DNA of 64,000 nt from Klenkia marina. GTDB taxonomy: Bacteria; Actinomycetota; Actinomycetes; Mycobacteriales; Geodermatophilaceae. The notes under the pieces were generated by a model that worked only from the letters and a program-made list of their open reading frames with translations, was not told where the DNA came from and made no database searches. The position numbers were made by a program, and so were the translations under genes. Positions 7,938 to 16,859 of this stretch are shown here, piece by piece. Every line of letters starts with the position of its first letter. Position 1 is the first letter of the stretch. The stretch is taken from assembly GCF_900101025.1 (NCBI RefSeq), contig NZ_FMUH01000009.1, forward strand, positions 17,458 to 81,457. Reading direction: 5' to 3'.

Positions 7938-8555
7938 TCACCGGAACAGGGGGAACAACGTCCCTGCTACGAGGGCGCCCATGGCGCCACCGGCAATGAC
8001 CTGCGCCCAGGTGTGGGCGTCGAGCACGATGCGGGACCAGGCAACGGCGGCCAGCACGGGCAGCCCGAGGAGTGCCCAGGGCCCGAAGAGGACGACCAGG
8101 GTGCCTAGGAAACCGCCGGCGACTGCGGTGTGGATCGAGATCTTCCACCAGTGGCTGACGACGAGGACCACGACGAGCCCGGCCAGCTGGGCCAGCACGA
8201 GGGCGATCAGGTCACGGGGCGCATTCACCAGCACGAGCAGGACTGCCGCGACCGCGACGGAGGCGGAGGCGATGAGCAGCGGCACCGCGCGTTGGGTGCG
8301 TTCGGCGATGTGGTGGTCGGACCACTTGCCGGCCTTGACCCCCTTGGCGACGTAGGCCAGCGGGATCCCGGTGACCAGCAGGGCTGCGAACCCACCCCAG
8401 GCGGCTCCTGCGCCGCTACCGGCGCTGTGGATGGCAACCACCAGCAGCCCCGCAACAGCCAGGATGGCCGGCGCGGTGGTCTCGGTGACGACCCGGGCGA
8501 CCCTGACTCGCGTCGGGTCGGGTGGGGCGGTGGGCGAATTGGTGGGGGCGCTCAC
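7938..8555 (-). CDS. PAP2-superfamily membrane phosphatase-like protein
   Basis: A 205-residue protein with about six hydrophobic segments. The later motifs of lipid phosphatases are visible: SIHT (motif 2 type SxHT) and SRIVLDAHTWAQVIAGG (motif 3, SR-x5-H-x4-V). The first PAP2 motif KxxxxxxRP is not obvious, so catalytic activity is uncertain. The ATG overlaps the stop of the upstream membrane gene (ATGA). It forms an operon with the MAB_1171c-like and ImmA genes, a grouping that suggests a membrane-linked regulatory or stress module rather than housekeeping lipid metabolism (inference). Confidence 0.7.
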   Translation of the reverse strand: MSAPTNSPTAPPDPTRVRVARVVTETTAPAILAVAGLLVVAIHSAGSGAGAAWGGFAALLVTGIPLAYVAKGVKAGKWSDHHIAERTQRAVPLLIASASVAVAAVLLVLVNAPRDLIALVLAQLAGLVVVLVVSHWWKISIHTAVAGGFLGTLVVLFGPWALLGLPVLAAVAWSRIVLDAHTWAQVIAGGAMGALVAGTLFPLFR

Positions 8556-9604
8556 GCGGCGGCTCCTGACGTGGTGGGGGTCGTCCGATTCCCGGCGGTC
8601 CGGTAGTCGTCGGCCAGGGCATGGATGAAGCGCCGTTCCTCGGCAGTACTGGGGGTAGCAGGCAGGAGCTCGGAGGCCAGAACACCTCGTGGTGTCTGCC
8701 AGGTGGTGCGGCTGACCAGCAGCGCGCGGGCGAGTCCGCTGACCGCGTCCGACTCAGTCGGGATCGGGCCGTGGACATGGGCCCGGGCCAGACCTTCGGC
8801 GACCTCGAGCAGACGCCGGTGGTAGCGAATCTCGGCTCGGTGGACGGTGGTCGGCGAGCTGGTCGACAGCGTGATGTCTGGGAAAGCGTGCGCGAGGTCG
8901 CGCCACAGCGGGTCCAGGCGGTGGGTGGCGGTGACTGCGGTCCGCCAGCGCTGCACGGCGCGCACGCTGCGGGGGGCGAGGATGCCCAGCGCGATGCCGG
9001 AGGAGCCGATCAGCGCCGCGGCGGAGCCCGCGGTGTGGATGGCGGTCGGTTCTGGAACGAGAGTCAGGTCGACCAGGACGTAGAGGAGCCGGCTGGCCGA
9101 GTAGATCAGGCCCACTGCGCAGCCCCACCCGATCAGGAGCAGGTTCATCTTCCGGCCGGCGTCGTCGAAGCTCCGGCTGTAGCGGATGACCAGCTGCAGG
9201 CTCTCGACCAGGGCGACCGACAGGTAGCCGTGGAAGGCCACCCGGTAGATGACGTCGGCGGCTGTCGCGGGGTCCAGCACGTAGGTCGTGGCCATCACGG
9301 CGAGCACCACCGCGGCGGTGAGGACACGGGCAGCGATGGCCCGCGGCTGCGGGCGACCGGTGCGCAGCGAGAGCAGGAGGAGCTGGGTGGCCAGCGCGGC
9401 CACCACCAGCAGCATGTGCTCGAAGAGGTCGCCCTGCGCAGAGGGCCCTGAGGCGGCGCCGCTGGTGACCTTCCAGGTACAGGCCAGCGCGATCGCGGCG
9501 GTCGAGACCACGAACGCCCCGTTGGTGAAGGTGGCCGACTTCCGCCAGGCGTGCAGCCGGAACGCCGCGGCCGACCACAGCAGGGCCACGACGATGGCCA
9601 CCAC
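8552..9604 (-). CDS. MAB_1171c-like seven-helix membrane protein
   Basis: About 350 residues. The first about 230 contain seven hydrophobic segments (starting VVAIVVALLWSAAAFRLHAW), followed by a soluble C-terminal part with RYHRRLLEVAEGLARA and LADDYRTA. This architecture, and the pairing with an ImmA/IrrE peptidase and an EspR-like regulator, matches the actinobacterial family annotated as MAB_1171c putative transporter; the true function of that family is unknown. The frame is open far upstream as a shadow of immA, so the start is placed at the GTG at 9604, shortly after the immA stop; a CTG at 9619 overlapping that stop is an alternative. Confidence 0.75.
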   Translation of the reverse strand: MVAIVVALLWSAAAFRLHAWRKSATFTNGAFVVSTAAIALACTWKVTSGAASGPSAQGDLFEHMLLVVAALATQLLLLSLRTGRPQPRAIAARVLTAAVVLAVMATTYVLDPATAADVIYRVAFHGYLSVALVESLQLVIRYSRSFDDAGRKMNLLLIGWGCAVGLIYSASRLLYVLVDLTLVPEPTAIHTAGSAAALIGSSGIALGILAPRSVRAVQRWRTAVTATHRLDPLWRDLAHAFPDITLSTSSPTTVHRAEIRYHRRLLEVAEGLARAHVHGPIPTESDAVSGLARALLVSRTTWQTPRGVLASELLPATPSTAEERRFIHALADDYRTAGNRTTPTTSGAAA

Positions 9605-9615
9605 CAGGACCCGGA

Positions 9616-10122
9616 TCAGCGGAGCACCTCCACCAGCCGCCCCAGCTCGCCGTCCTCGGGCGGGTCGTCGGTGCTGGCGCCCAGGCGGGCCAGGCTGGTC
9701 CCGAACAGCTCGGCCGCGGCCTCGTGGGCGTCGTCGTACCCGGTCCGCCCCAGAGCCAGCACCCGGCGTGCCAGAGCCGGACTGACGTCTGGGGCCAGGG
9801 CTTCCAGGAGTCCGTCGGGGGCGTCCTGCAGCTGCGGGGTGTGCCCGAGGAGCAGGTGGCCGAGCTCGTGGCCGACGATCTGCTCGCGCCGCGACGGCGA
9901 GGCCGCGGCGTCGATGAAGAGGTAGTCCGTGGTGCCGCTGGGCAGGAACATGCCCGAGCTCGGGTTGCCGCTGCCGGCGAAGTCCCACGGCACCACTGCG
10001 ATCGGGCGGCCGCGCCGCTCGGCGAGGCGTCCGACGAAGACGTCGATGTCCCACGGGACCGGCAGCAGCTCCTGGATCGCGCCCAGGGCGGCTCGCACGT
10101 CGCGACGGGCCTTGCCCCTCAT
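9616..10122 (-). CDS. ImmA/IrrE-family metallo-endopeptidase
   Basis: A 168-residue zinc peptidase with HELGH at residues 85-89 and a further His in LLGHTP. ImmA relatives cleave XRE-type repressors, for example to release mobile elements. The neighbour upstream encodes an XRE/EspR-like regulator, its likely substrate or partner. The two genes are separated by 63 bases, which may hold a separate promoter. Downstream is the MAB_1171c-like gene. ATG at 10122. Confidence 0.88.
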   Translation of the reverse strand: MRGKARRDVRAALGAIQELLPVPWDIDVFVGRLAERRGRPIAVVPWDFAGSGNPSSGMFLPSGTTDYLFIDAAASPSRREQIVGHELGHLLLGHTPQLQDAPDGLLEALAPDVSPALARRVLALGRTGYDDAHEAAAELFGTSLARLGASTDDPPEDGELGRLVEVLR

Positions 10123-10185
10123 CGCGTGGTCCTCCCTGCTTCGGTGTCGACCGAGCTTAGAGCGAGCCCATCGGCGCAGCTACAG

Positions 10186-10632
10186 CTAGCTTTGCTGCTC
10201 AGCGCCGGTGGCGCCCTCGTCGGCGAGACCTTCTTGCTGGCGGATGTACTCGACCATGCCGGCCACGCCGGACAGGCCCCCGGCCGAGAGGCCCTTGGCG
10301 CGGAGCGCGATCTTGCTGATCGCGGAGTCGCGCATGGTCCCGAGAAGCTCGAGCTGCTCGTCGATCCGGGCGGTGACCTCAGGGTCGAAGAAGTAGTCGA
10401 CGGGGACCTCGAAGAACCGGGCGATGGCCGCGAGGTGGCGGGCCGAGGGGTTGTTCCGCTTCCCCGTCCGCAGCTGGCTGAGGTAGGCGCCAGACAGGTA
10501 GACCCCAGACCCGTTGATCGCGGCGGCCGCATCGTCGTTGGTCCACAGCCCGCCCTCAGGGCGCGGCACGGTGGCGAAGAGGTGGTTGAGCCGACCGGCC
10601 AGGTCTGGCATCCCCTCGTTCTGCTTCACCAA
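10186..10632 (-). CDS. EspR-like XRE-family transcription regulator
   Basis: About 147 residues. The N-terminal 75 residues form a helix-turn-helix of the EspR type (SGAYLSQLRTGKRNNPSARH, then ARFFEVPVDYFFD), followed by an alpha-helical C-terminal dimerisation region. The start is TTG at 10632 or GTG at 10629; GAGGAG lies upstream. It is divergent from the T4SS operon, with an AT-rich 200-bp region between, so it may control conjugation genes and its own operon. ImmA next door could inactivate it (inference from ImmR/ImmA of ICEBs1). Confidence 0.85.
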   Translation of the reverse strand: MVKQNEGMPDLAGRLNHLFATVPRPEGGLWTNDDAAAAINGSGVYLSGAYLSQLRTGKRNNPSARHLAAIARFFEVPVDYFFDPEVTARIDEQLELLGTMRDSAISKIALRAKGLSAGGLSGVAGMVEYIRQQEGLADEGATGAEQQS

Positions 10633-10846
10633 CCGAAGGTCTCCTCACCGGCCCGTCCGTGACCTTCAGACCATAGCCAGTCCTCCGGCGCAATCGAACG
10701 ATCCTTGACAGCGAATTAGCCAGCGGCATACGTTCCCGCCGTTAGATTTAGCTATGGTTAAACCGTCGGGTGATCCCCCTACTGCCGCATGTCAGTGGCA
10801 CGCCCCGCCCCGCACCTGTCCGGCCACCGCGCACTGAGGAGGACCG
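10633..10846. promoter_or_regulatory. divergent promoter region between EspR-like regulator and conjugation operon
   Basis: No gene. Around 10741-10766 the sequence becomes AT-rich (GTTAGATTTAGCTATGGTTA), with an imperfect TTTA/TAAA dyad. This is the likely promoter for the rightward conjugation operon, and EspR-like proteins favour such sites. Confidence 0.4.
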
Positions 10847-11344
10847 ATGCCCACTCGACCGCACCGCCTGCTCGTGACCGCGGCAGCCGCTGCGGCGTTG
10901 CTGGCCGGCTGCAGCGCACCCGAGACCCCGCCGGTGGCGTCGAGCGCGACGCTGCCCACCGGTCCCAACGACGTGCAAGCCGACCTCCCCCCGGCAGCCC
11001 CCTCGCCGACCGACGACGCCGCGAGCCAGGCGGCAGCCGAGGCCGCGGCCACCGCCACCATGACGTCCTTCATCCAGGTGCAGCTCGGGGCGACCCAGTG
11101 GCTCGCCGAGCTCTCCAAGCACCTGACCGCGGCCGCTCATGAGGCCTACGTCGGGACCGACCCCCTCGAGGTGCCCGCCCGGCAGCTCACCGGCCCAGCT
11201 CGCTACGCCGGGTCTACCAGCGCCTACCTGGCCACCGTCACCGTCCCCACCGACGTCGGTGACTACCAGCTGCTGCTGGTCCGCGAGGGTCAGGGAGCCC
11301 CGTGGCTGGCCGAGACGCTGACCCCGCCAGAGGGCCTGCGGTGA
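10847..11344 (+). CDS. lipoprotein at the head of the conjugation operon
   Basis: 165 residues with a signal peptide (RPHRLL then a run of Ala/Leu) and a lipobox LLAGC with Cys at about residue 20. The mature part has a Pro/Ala-rich linker and a compact domain ending WLAETLTPPEGLR. GAGGAGG lies just before the ATG. Its stop overlaps the start of the next gene. No family recognised; as first gene of a T4SS operon it may anchor the channel at the cell surface (inference). Confidence 0.75.
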   Translation: MPTRPHRLLVTAAAAAALLAGCSAPETPPVASSATLPTGPNDVQADLPPAAPSPTDDAASQAAAEAAATATMTSFIQVQLGATQWLAELSKHLTAAAHEAYVGTDPLEVPARQLTGPARYAGSTSAYLATVTVPTDVGDYQLLLVREGQGAPWLAETLTPPEGLR

Positions 11345-12369
11345 TGTCGGCACTGCAGTGGCGACTAGCCGCTGTCCTCGCGGCTCCGCTGGCCCTCGGC
11401 CTGCTTCTGATCGGCGTCCTGGTGCTCGCCGACACCGCCCACCAGCCCGTCGCCAACCCGTGCGGTGCGGCCGGTGGCGTCACCGTCGACCCGGCCGCGG
11501 TGCCGGGCGAGGTCGCCGGCTACAGCGGCACCCAGCTGGTCAACGCCGCCCTCATCGTCAACGCCGGCCAGGCCCTGGGCGTGTCGGTCCGAGGCCAGAC
11601 CATCGGGGTGATGACCGCGATGGGGGAATCGTCGCTGACCGTCATCGACTACGGCGACGCCGCCGGACCGGACTCCCGCGGGCTGTTTCAGCAGCGGGAC
11701 AACGGGGCGTGGGGGTCCTACGCCGACCGGATGGACCCGACCACCTCGGCCACCAACTTCTTCCGAGCCCTCCTAGCCGTCCCCGGCTGGGAAACCCTGG
11801 CGCCGACCATCGCCGCGCACCGCACTCAGCGCAACGCCAACCCCGACCACTACACGCGCTACTGGGACCCGGCCGTGGCCGTGGTCAACTCCCTGGCCGG
11901 GGTGCCCGTGGTGCCCGGCAGTGGCGGCGGGGCACTGGCCTGCCAGGCCGACCAACCAGCCAACCTCGGTCTCCCGTCGGGCACCTGGACCCGACCGGCC
12001 ATCGGCCCGCAGACCTCCGGGTTCGGCATGCGGTGGGGCCGGATGCACAACGGGCTAGACATCGCCCCGCCCTGCGGGGACCCGATCTACGCCGCAGCCG
12101 ACGGCACCGTCGTGCGGGCCGGCCCATCCTCGGGCTACGGCAACCTCATCGTGGTCGACCACGGCGGCGGCGTCGTCTCCCGCTACGCCCACATGTACCC
12201 CGGCGACGTCCTGGTCGCTGTCGGCCAGACCGTCGCCGTCGGCACCCAGATCGGCCGGGTCGGCTCCTACGGCGACTCCACCGGCTGCCACCTGCACTTC
12301 GAGATCCAAACCAACGGCGCCTTCACCGACCCCGCCCCGTTCATGACCAGCCGGGGCGTGCCCCTGTGA
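11344..12369 (+). CDS. bifunctional cell-wall hydrolase: lysozyme-like domain plus M23 peptidase, T4SS-associated
   Basis: 341 residues from the ATG at 11344, which overlaps the previous stop. One N-terminal membrane segment is followed by a transglycosylase-like region (GVMTAMGESSLTVIDYGDAA, GLFQQRDNGAWG) and a C-terminal LytM/M23 domain with the zinc ligands in MHNGLDI and HLHFE. It would open peptidoglycan locally to let the conjugation apparatus through, like VirB1/TcpG-type proteins. The double catalytic design is common in Gram-positive conjugative elements. Confidence 0.88.
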   Translation: MSALQWRLAAVLAAPLALGLLLIGVLVLADTAHQPVANPCGAAGGVTVDPAAVPGEVAGYSGTQLVNAALIVNAGQALGVSVRGQTIGVMTAMGESSLTVIDYGDAAGPDSRGLFQQRDNGAWGSYADRMDPTTSATNFFRALLAVPGWETLAPTIAAHRTQRNANPDHYTRYWDPAVAVVNSLAGVPVVPGSGGGALACQADQPANLGLPSGTWTRPAIGPQTSGFGMRWGRMHNGLDIAPPCGDPIYAAADGTVVRAGPSSGYGNLIVVDHGGGVVSRYAHMYPGDVLVAVGQTVAVGTQIGRVGSYGDSTGCHLHFEIQTNGAFTDPAPFMTSRGVPL

Positions 12370-12388
12370 CCGACCTCGGAGGCACCAC

Positions 12389-13006
12389 ATGAGCGCACCG
12401 ACCACCCAGGGACCCACGATCGAGACGACCGCGCCAGCAGTGGCCCCGCCCGGGCCGCACGCGCCACAGCCGGGCCTGCCGCCGGTGAGCGGACCCCGGA
12501 TGTCGACCTTCCCGGCCTCGACCGGTCACCTCTACGTGGTGGGCGCCCACGGTGGCGCCGGGGAGACCACCATCGCCGCCTGGACCGGCGCCCGGGCCAG
12601 CAGCGGCCGCTGGCCGGTGTCGGCTTCCTGGCCACCCGGCGGGCAGCCCCGGCCCGACGGCGGGCAGCTCGACGTCGTCCTGGTGGCCCGCACCCACGCG
12701 GCAGGCCTGACCGCCGCCGGCTCCGTGCTGACCCAGTGGGCCTCTGGCCGTCTCCCGGCCAACCGGCTGCACGGCCTGGTCCTCGTACCCGACGCCCCAG
12801 GACGGCTGCCCAAGCCGCTGGCCGACCTCGCCCTCGTCGTCGCCGGCGGCGCACCGCGGTCCTGGCTCCTGCCCTGGCTGGACCCGCTGCGCCTGCTCGC
12901 TGACCCCAGCGACGCCACCAGCGCGGGGATGAAGCTGCCCCGCCCCGTACTGCGGTTCACCCGTGACCTGCAGGGCCTGTCCGCCACCACCACCCCAACC
13001 ACGTGA
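12389..13006 (+). CDS. DUF6668-like protein with degenerate P-loop, T4SS-associated
   Basis: 205 residues. A Pro-rich N-terminus is followed by LYVVGAHGGAGETTIAAWTG, which looks like a Walker A region with the usual GK replaced by GE, then repeated alpha/beta segments (LDVVLVART, LHGLVLVPD). This resembles proteins listed as DUF6668 in actinobacterial conjugative elements (recalled, not searched). GGAGG precedes the ATG. Probably a pseudo-ATPase of the transfer operon; exact role unknown. Confidence 0.65.
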   Translation: MSAPTTQGPTIETTAPAVAPPGPHAPQPGLPPVSGPRMSTFPASTGHLYVVGAHGGAGETTIAAWTGARASSGRWPVSASWPPGGQPRPDGGQLDVVLVARTHAAGLTAAGSVLTQWASGRLPANRLHGLVLVPDAPGRLPKPLADLALVVAGGAPRSWLLPWLDPLRLLADPSDATSAGMKLPRPVLRFTRDLQGLSATTTPTT

Positions 13007-13014
13007 GGACCACC

Positions 13015-13311
13015 ATGTTCACCGCCCTGAGCGCCATCACCTCCACCGCCGCCACCGTGCTGGCCGCCGTCCCCGACCCCGGCACCGGCACCGAGCCCCC
13101 CGGCGCCGCCGCGATCCTCACCGTCCTCGGCTGGCTGGCCTGGGCGGTGTTCGCCGCCTGCGTGGCCGGCGTGCTGATCGTCGGCATCAAGCTGGCCCTG
13201 GCCTTCCAGCGCGGTGAAGGCGGACAGGCCGTCGGCCAGCTCGGCTGGGTCCTCGGCGGGGCCATCCTCGGCTCCTCCGCGGCCGCCGTCGTCGGGCTGG
13301 TCCTGGCATGA
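13015..13311 (+). CDS. small two-helix membrane protein, possible VirB2/TrbC-like pilin
   Basis: 98 residues with a signal-like N-terminus and two hydrophobic segments separated by a short charged loop (KLALAFQRGEGGQ). Such proteins precede the VirB6-like and VirB4-like genes in many Gram-positive T4SS operons and are thought to be pilin-like. ATG at 13015 is preceded by GAGGA. The last bases overlap the next gene. Confidence 0.65.
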   Translation: MFTALSAITSTAATVLAAVPDPGTGTEPPGAAAILTVLGWLAWAVFAACVAGVLIVGIKLALAFQRGEGGQAVGQLGWVLGGAILGSSAAAVVGLVLA

Positions 13312-14075
13312 GCGACCAGCTGCCACCAGCCGGCGGACCCGACCCGGGTTCAGACCCCAGCCCGTTCACCCGTCCAGGCTTCCTGGCCGCCGCCGGCGTC
13401 GCCCTAGTGCTCATCGTCCTGGCGGGGTTCCTGGTCTTCACCGGCGGCGACGACGACGACCGGCAAGCTGACCCGGCACCGACGTCGGGCGCAGGCTCGT
13501 CCAGCGCAACCGCCGCCACAGCGACGCCGTCCGCCAGTGACTGCGACCTGCCCGGCGGGGACCAGACGGTCCCCGTGACCGCCCCGGAAACCGAGTGGAC
13601 TCTGGTCGGCACAGTTGCGGCACCCAGCTCAGACGACGCCGGCCCCGCAGTCATCGACCCGGCCACCGGGGTGCGCAGCTGCTACGCCCAGACACCTACC
13701 GGCGCTCTGTTCGCCGCAGCGAACTTCCTCGCCGCTATCACCGACCCGGACGCACTGGTCGCTGCGGTCGAGGAGCTGACCGCCGACGGCCCAGGCCGAA
13801 ACACTCTCCTGGAGCAGGTACGCACTGACCCGGCATCGGCGATCGGCACCGGGACGCGCTACCAGGTCGCGGGCTTCACCTACCTGTCCGCCCAGGACGA
13901 CGTGGTCACCGTCAGCCTTGCGATCGCCACCACCGGCGGCATGGCGGGCATCCCGCTGACCGTCGTGCGGGAGGACGGCGACTGGAAAGTCGACATCCCG
14001 GCCGACGGCAACGTGTCCGCTCAAGCGCAGCCCATCGCCAGCCTGTCCGGCTATGTCCCCTGGGCAGGCGCTTGA
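13308..14075 (+). CDS. membrane-anchored VirB8/TcpC-like protein
   Basis: 255 residues: short cytoplasmic part (PSPFTRPGF), one membrane helix, a linker starting with an Asp run, and a C-terminal domain that fits the NTF2-like fold of VirB8/TcpC proteins (GVRSCYAQTPTGALFAAANF, then an ending VREDGDWKVDIP). It probably scaffolds the translocation channel outside the membrane. ATGA overlaps on both sides place it firmly in the operon. Assignment by architecture, not by a diagnostic motif. Confidence 0.7.
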   Translation: MSDQLPPAGGPDPGSDPSPFTRPGFLAAAGVALVLIVLAGFLVFTGGDDDDRQADPAPTSGAGSSSATAATATPSASDCDLPGGDQTVPVTAPETEWTLVGTVAAPSSDDAGPAVIDPATGVRSCYAQTPTGALFAAANFLAAITDPDALVAAVEELTADGPGRNTLLEQVRTDPASAIGTGTRYQVAGFTYLSAQDDVVTVSLAIATTGGMAGIPLTVVREDGDWKVDIPADGNVSAQAQPIASLSGYVPWAGA

Positions 14076-15370
14076 TGGCCGATGACGGCACAGGAGGCGG
14101 CCTACCCTCCGCCGGCGTCATCCGCGAGGAGTGCGGGACCCTCGACCTTGGCTGTCAGGCCGGGCAGGCGGTCGATGACGCCATCGTCGACCTGGCCGAG
14201 AAGATCGTCGCCGCCGTCGGTGACCTGACCACCACGCTGGCCACCTTCTGGATCGACACCCCCTCACCGGACGTCGCAACGTCCTCGGCGGTGTCGTTCG
14301 TGCAGGGCACGCTGACCTGGTTCGTGCTGGCCATCGCGGTGCTGTCGGTGCTGGTCGCTGCCCTGAAGATGGCGTGGGAGCGCCGGGCGCAGCCCGGTAG
14401 CGACCTCGCCCGGTCCCTGGTGCAGCTGCTGATCGTCTCCGGCGCCGGGCTGACCGGCATCGGGTTGCTCGTCACTGCCGCGGACGCCTCGGCCGCCTGG
14501 ATCATCGACCGGTCGACCGACGACTTCGGCGCCGACCTCGTCCGGCTGCTCAACCTCACCGACGGCGACGTGGCGGTCCTCGCCGTCATCGTGATCATCG
14601 TCGTGGGCCTGATCGCGCTGCTGGCCTCGATCGTGCAGATCGCGCTGCTCATTGTCCGCAACGGGTTCCTGGTCGTGCTCGCCGGCATTCTGCCGCTGTC
14701 GGCCGCCGCGACGAACACCGCCGCCGGCCGGCAGTGGTTCGGCAAGGCCTGCTCCTGGCTGCTGGCCTTCATCCTCTACAAGCCCGCCGCGGCCATCGTC
14801 TACGCCACCGCGTTCCAGCTGATCGGTGAGAACGCCAGCGACGACCGGCTCACCACCGCCCTCACCGGCCTGGTGCTGATGATCCTGGCGCTGCTCACCC
14901 TGCCGGCCCTCATGCGGTTCCTGACCCCGCTGGTCGGCGCCGCAGCCGGCGGCGGGGGCGGCGGGGCGGCCGCGGTCGGCGCGGTGGCCACCGGCGCCAT
15001 CGCCATGCGGACCGCGAAGGGCGCGACCGGGGCGGCAGCAGCCGGCGGCGGGCGCTCTGCAGGAGCTGGCGCTGCAGGTGCCGGCGGCCCCGCCGGTGCC
15101 GGCACCGGCGGGCCCACGGGCCCCGGGGGCGGGCGCGGGCCCGGCGGCAGCGGAGGACCTGCCTCACCACCTCCGCCCACCCGTGGCAGCGCGGCCGGCA
15201 GCGCAGGGACCACCGCCGGCTCCGGTGGCGGCGGGGTGGCTACGGCGACCCGAACGGCAGCCGCCACGCAGACGGCGGCCAGGGGCGCCGCCCGCTCGGC
15301 CGACGGCGGCAACGACCAGACCAGCAACGACACCAGCGACGACGGAGGGGGACCCAGTGGCAACCGCTGA
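14075..15370 (+). CDS. VirB6/TrbL-like polytopic membrane protein of the conjugation channel
   Basis: About 431 residues from the ATG at 14075. Six or more membrane segments fill residues 75-290, followed by a long Gly/Ala/Pro-rich, probably disordered cytoplasmic or extracellular tail of about 130 residues ending in Asp/Asn/Gly. The pattern of hydrophobic core plus disordered tail is typical of VirB6/TrbL proteins of Gram-positive T4SS. Its end overlaps the next gene by 14 bases. Confidence 0.78.
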   Translation: MADDGTGGGLPSAGVIREECGTLDLGCQAGQAVDDAIVDLAEKIVAAVGDLTTTLATFWIDTPSPDVATSSAVSFVQGTLTWFVLAIAVLSVLVAALKMAWERRAQPGSDLARSLVQLLIVSGAGLTGIGLLVTAADASAAWIIDRSTDDFGADLVRLLNLTDGDVAVLAVIVIIVVGLIALLASIVQIALLIVRNGFLVVLAGILPLSAAATNTAAGRQWFGKACSWLLAFILYKPAAAIVYATAFQLIGENASDDRLTTALTGLVLMILALLTLPALMRFLTPLVGAAAGGGGGGAAAVGAVATGAIAMRTAKGATGAAAAGGGRSAGAGAAGAGGPAGAGTGGPTGPGGGRGPGGSGGPASPPPPTRGSAAGSAGTTAGSGGGGVATATRTAAATQTAARGAARSADGGNDQTSNDTSDDGGGPSGNR

Positions 15371-16859
15371 GGCCACGAGGCCGCACCGCACCTACGGCAA
15401 CTGGCGACGCCCGACGTCCCCAGGTGTGGGCAACCTGGGCCTGCTGTCCACGGTGCTGCTGTTCGCCGGCTTCCTGGCCGTGATCGTCACCCTGTTCTTC
15501 GGCGGGATCATCCCCGCCGTTGCCGTCGCCGCCGTCCTGGGCGTGCTGTTCGCCGGGCTGAACACCCGGGACCGCCACCACCGCACCACCCTGCAGCGCG
15601 TCGCCACGCGAGGTGCGTTCCTCCGTTCCCGGATGCGGGGCACCCACCTCTACCGATCCGGGCCGATCGGGTGGACCCCGACCGCCCGGCACACCCTGCC
15701 CGGGCTGGCCGCCGGCTCGGAGATCTCCGAGGCCGAGGACGCCTACGGACGCCGGTTCGCCTTGCTGCGACTGCCCTCGCGCAACGACTACGCCGTGACG
15801 TTCTCCTGCGAGCCCGACGGCGCCTCCCTCGTCGACGCCGAGCAGGTCGACTCCTGGGTCGCCCACTGGGGCACCTGGCTCGCCGGCCTCGCCGACGAGC
15901 CCGGCCTGGTCGGCGCGCAGGTGACGGTGGAGACCGCCCCGGACTTCGGCACCCGGCTGCGCCGGGAGGTCGAGGCCAACCTGGACCCCGACGCCCCCGC
16001 CGTCGCCCAGGCGATGCTCCGCGACGTTGTGGAGTCCTACCCCGTCGGATCGGCCTCGGTGCGGGCCTTCGTCACCCTCACCTTCACCGGCACCCTGCGC
16101 GGCACCCGCCGCGACCCCGCCGTCATGGCCCGCGACCTGGCCGTGCGCCTGCCCGCACTGTCCGAGGGCCTGCACGCCACCGGCGCCGGAGCAGCCCGGC
16201 CCGTCACCGCCCGCGAGCTCGCCGAGCTCGTCCGCACCGCCTACGACCCGGCCGCGGCCCGCGCCTTCGACGCCGCCCGCGCCGCCGGGGACACCGTCGC
16301 CGTCGACTGGGCCGACGTCGGCCCCACCGCAGCCCAGGCCGCCTGGGACCACTACCGGCACGACTCCGGGATCTCGGTCACCTGGGGCATGACCGAGGCC
16401 CCCCGCGGTGAGGTCCTGGACTCCGTCCTGGCCGCCCTGCTGGCACCGCACCCCGACATCGACCGCAAGCGGGTGGCCCTGCTCTACCGGCCGCTGGCCG
16501 CCGGCGCCGCCGCGGACGCCGTCGTGGCCGACGTCAACGCCGCCACCTTCCGGGCCCAGTCCTCCCGCCCGGGCAACGCCCGCGCCGCCACCGACCTGCG
16601 CAAGGCCGAGCGCTCCGCCCTCGAGGAAGCCCAGGGCGCCGGCGTCACCAACTTCTCCCTGCTGGTGACCGCCACCGTGGCCACGGCCGCGCAGCTGCCG
16701 CTGGCCACCGCCGCCATCGACGCCCTGGCCCCCACCGCCCGGGTCCGGCTGCGCGTGCTGCACGGCTCCCAGGACTCCGCGTTCACCGCCGCCCTGCCCT
16801 TGGGCGTCGTCGTCCCCCGACACCTGAGGGTGCCCGCCGAGCTGAGGAACGCCCTGTGA
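15357..16859 (+). CDS. SCO6880-like T4SS protein (PrgI/VirB3-like head)
   Basis: 500 residues from the GTG at 15357, preceded by GGAGGGGGA. Two membrane helices at residues 25-65 are followed by a large soluble domain with many Ala/Arg residues. Actinobacterial SCO6880 proteins have this layout and always lie directly before the VirB4-like ATPase, as here; the pair probably corresponds to a split VirB3-VirB4. A long open frame continues upstream of the start but is a shadow of the Gly-rich tail of the previous gene. Confidence 0.78.
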   Translation: MATAEATRPHRTYGNWRRPTSPGVGNLGLLSTVLLFAGFLAVIVTLFFGGIIPAVAVAAVLGVLFAGLNTRDRHHRTTLQRVATRGAFLRSRMRGTHLYRSGPIGWTPTARHTLPGLAAGSEISEAEDAYGRRFALLRLPSRNDYAVTFSCEPDGASLVDAEQVDSWVAHWGTWLAGLADEPGLVGAQVTVETAPDFGTRLRREVEANLDPDAPAVAQAMLRDVVESYPVGSASVRAFVTLTFTGTLRGTRRDPAVMARDLAVRLPALSEGLHATGAGAARPVTARELAELVRTAYDPAAARAFDAARAAGDTVAVDWADVGPTAAQAAWDHYRHDSGISVTWGMTEAPRGEVLDSVLAALLAPHPDIDRKRVALLYRPLAAGAAADAVVADVNAATFRAQSSRPGNARAATDLRKAERSALEEAQGAGVTNFSLLVTATVATAAQLPLATAAIDALAPTARVRLRVLHGSQDSAFTAALPLGVVVPRHLRVPAELRNAL

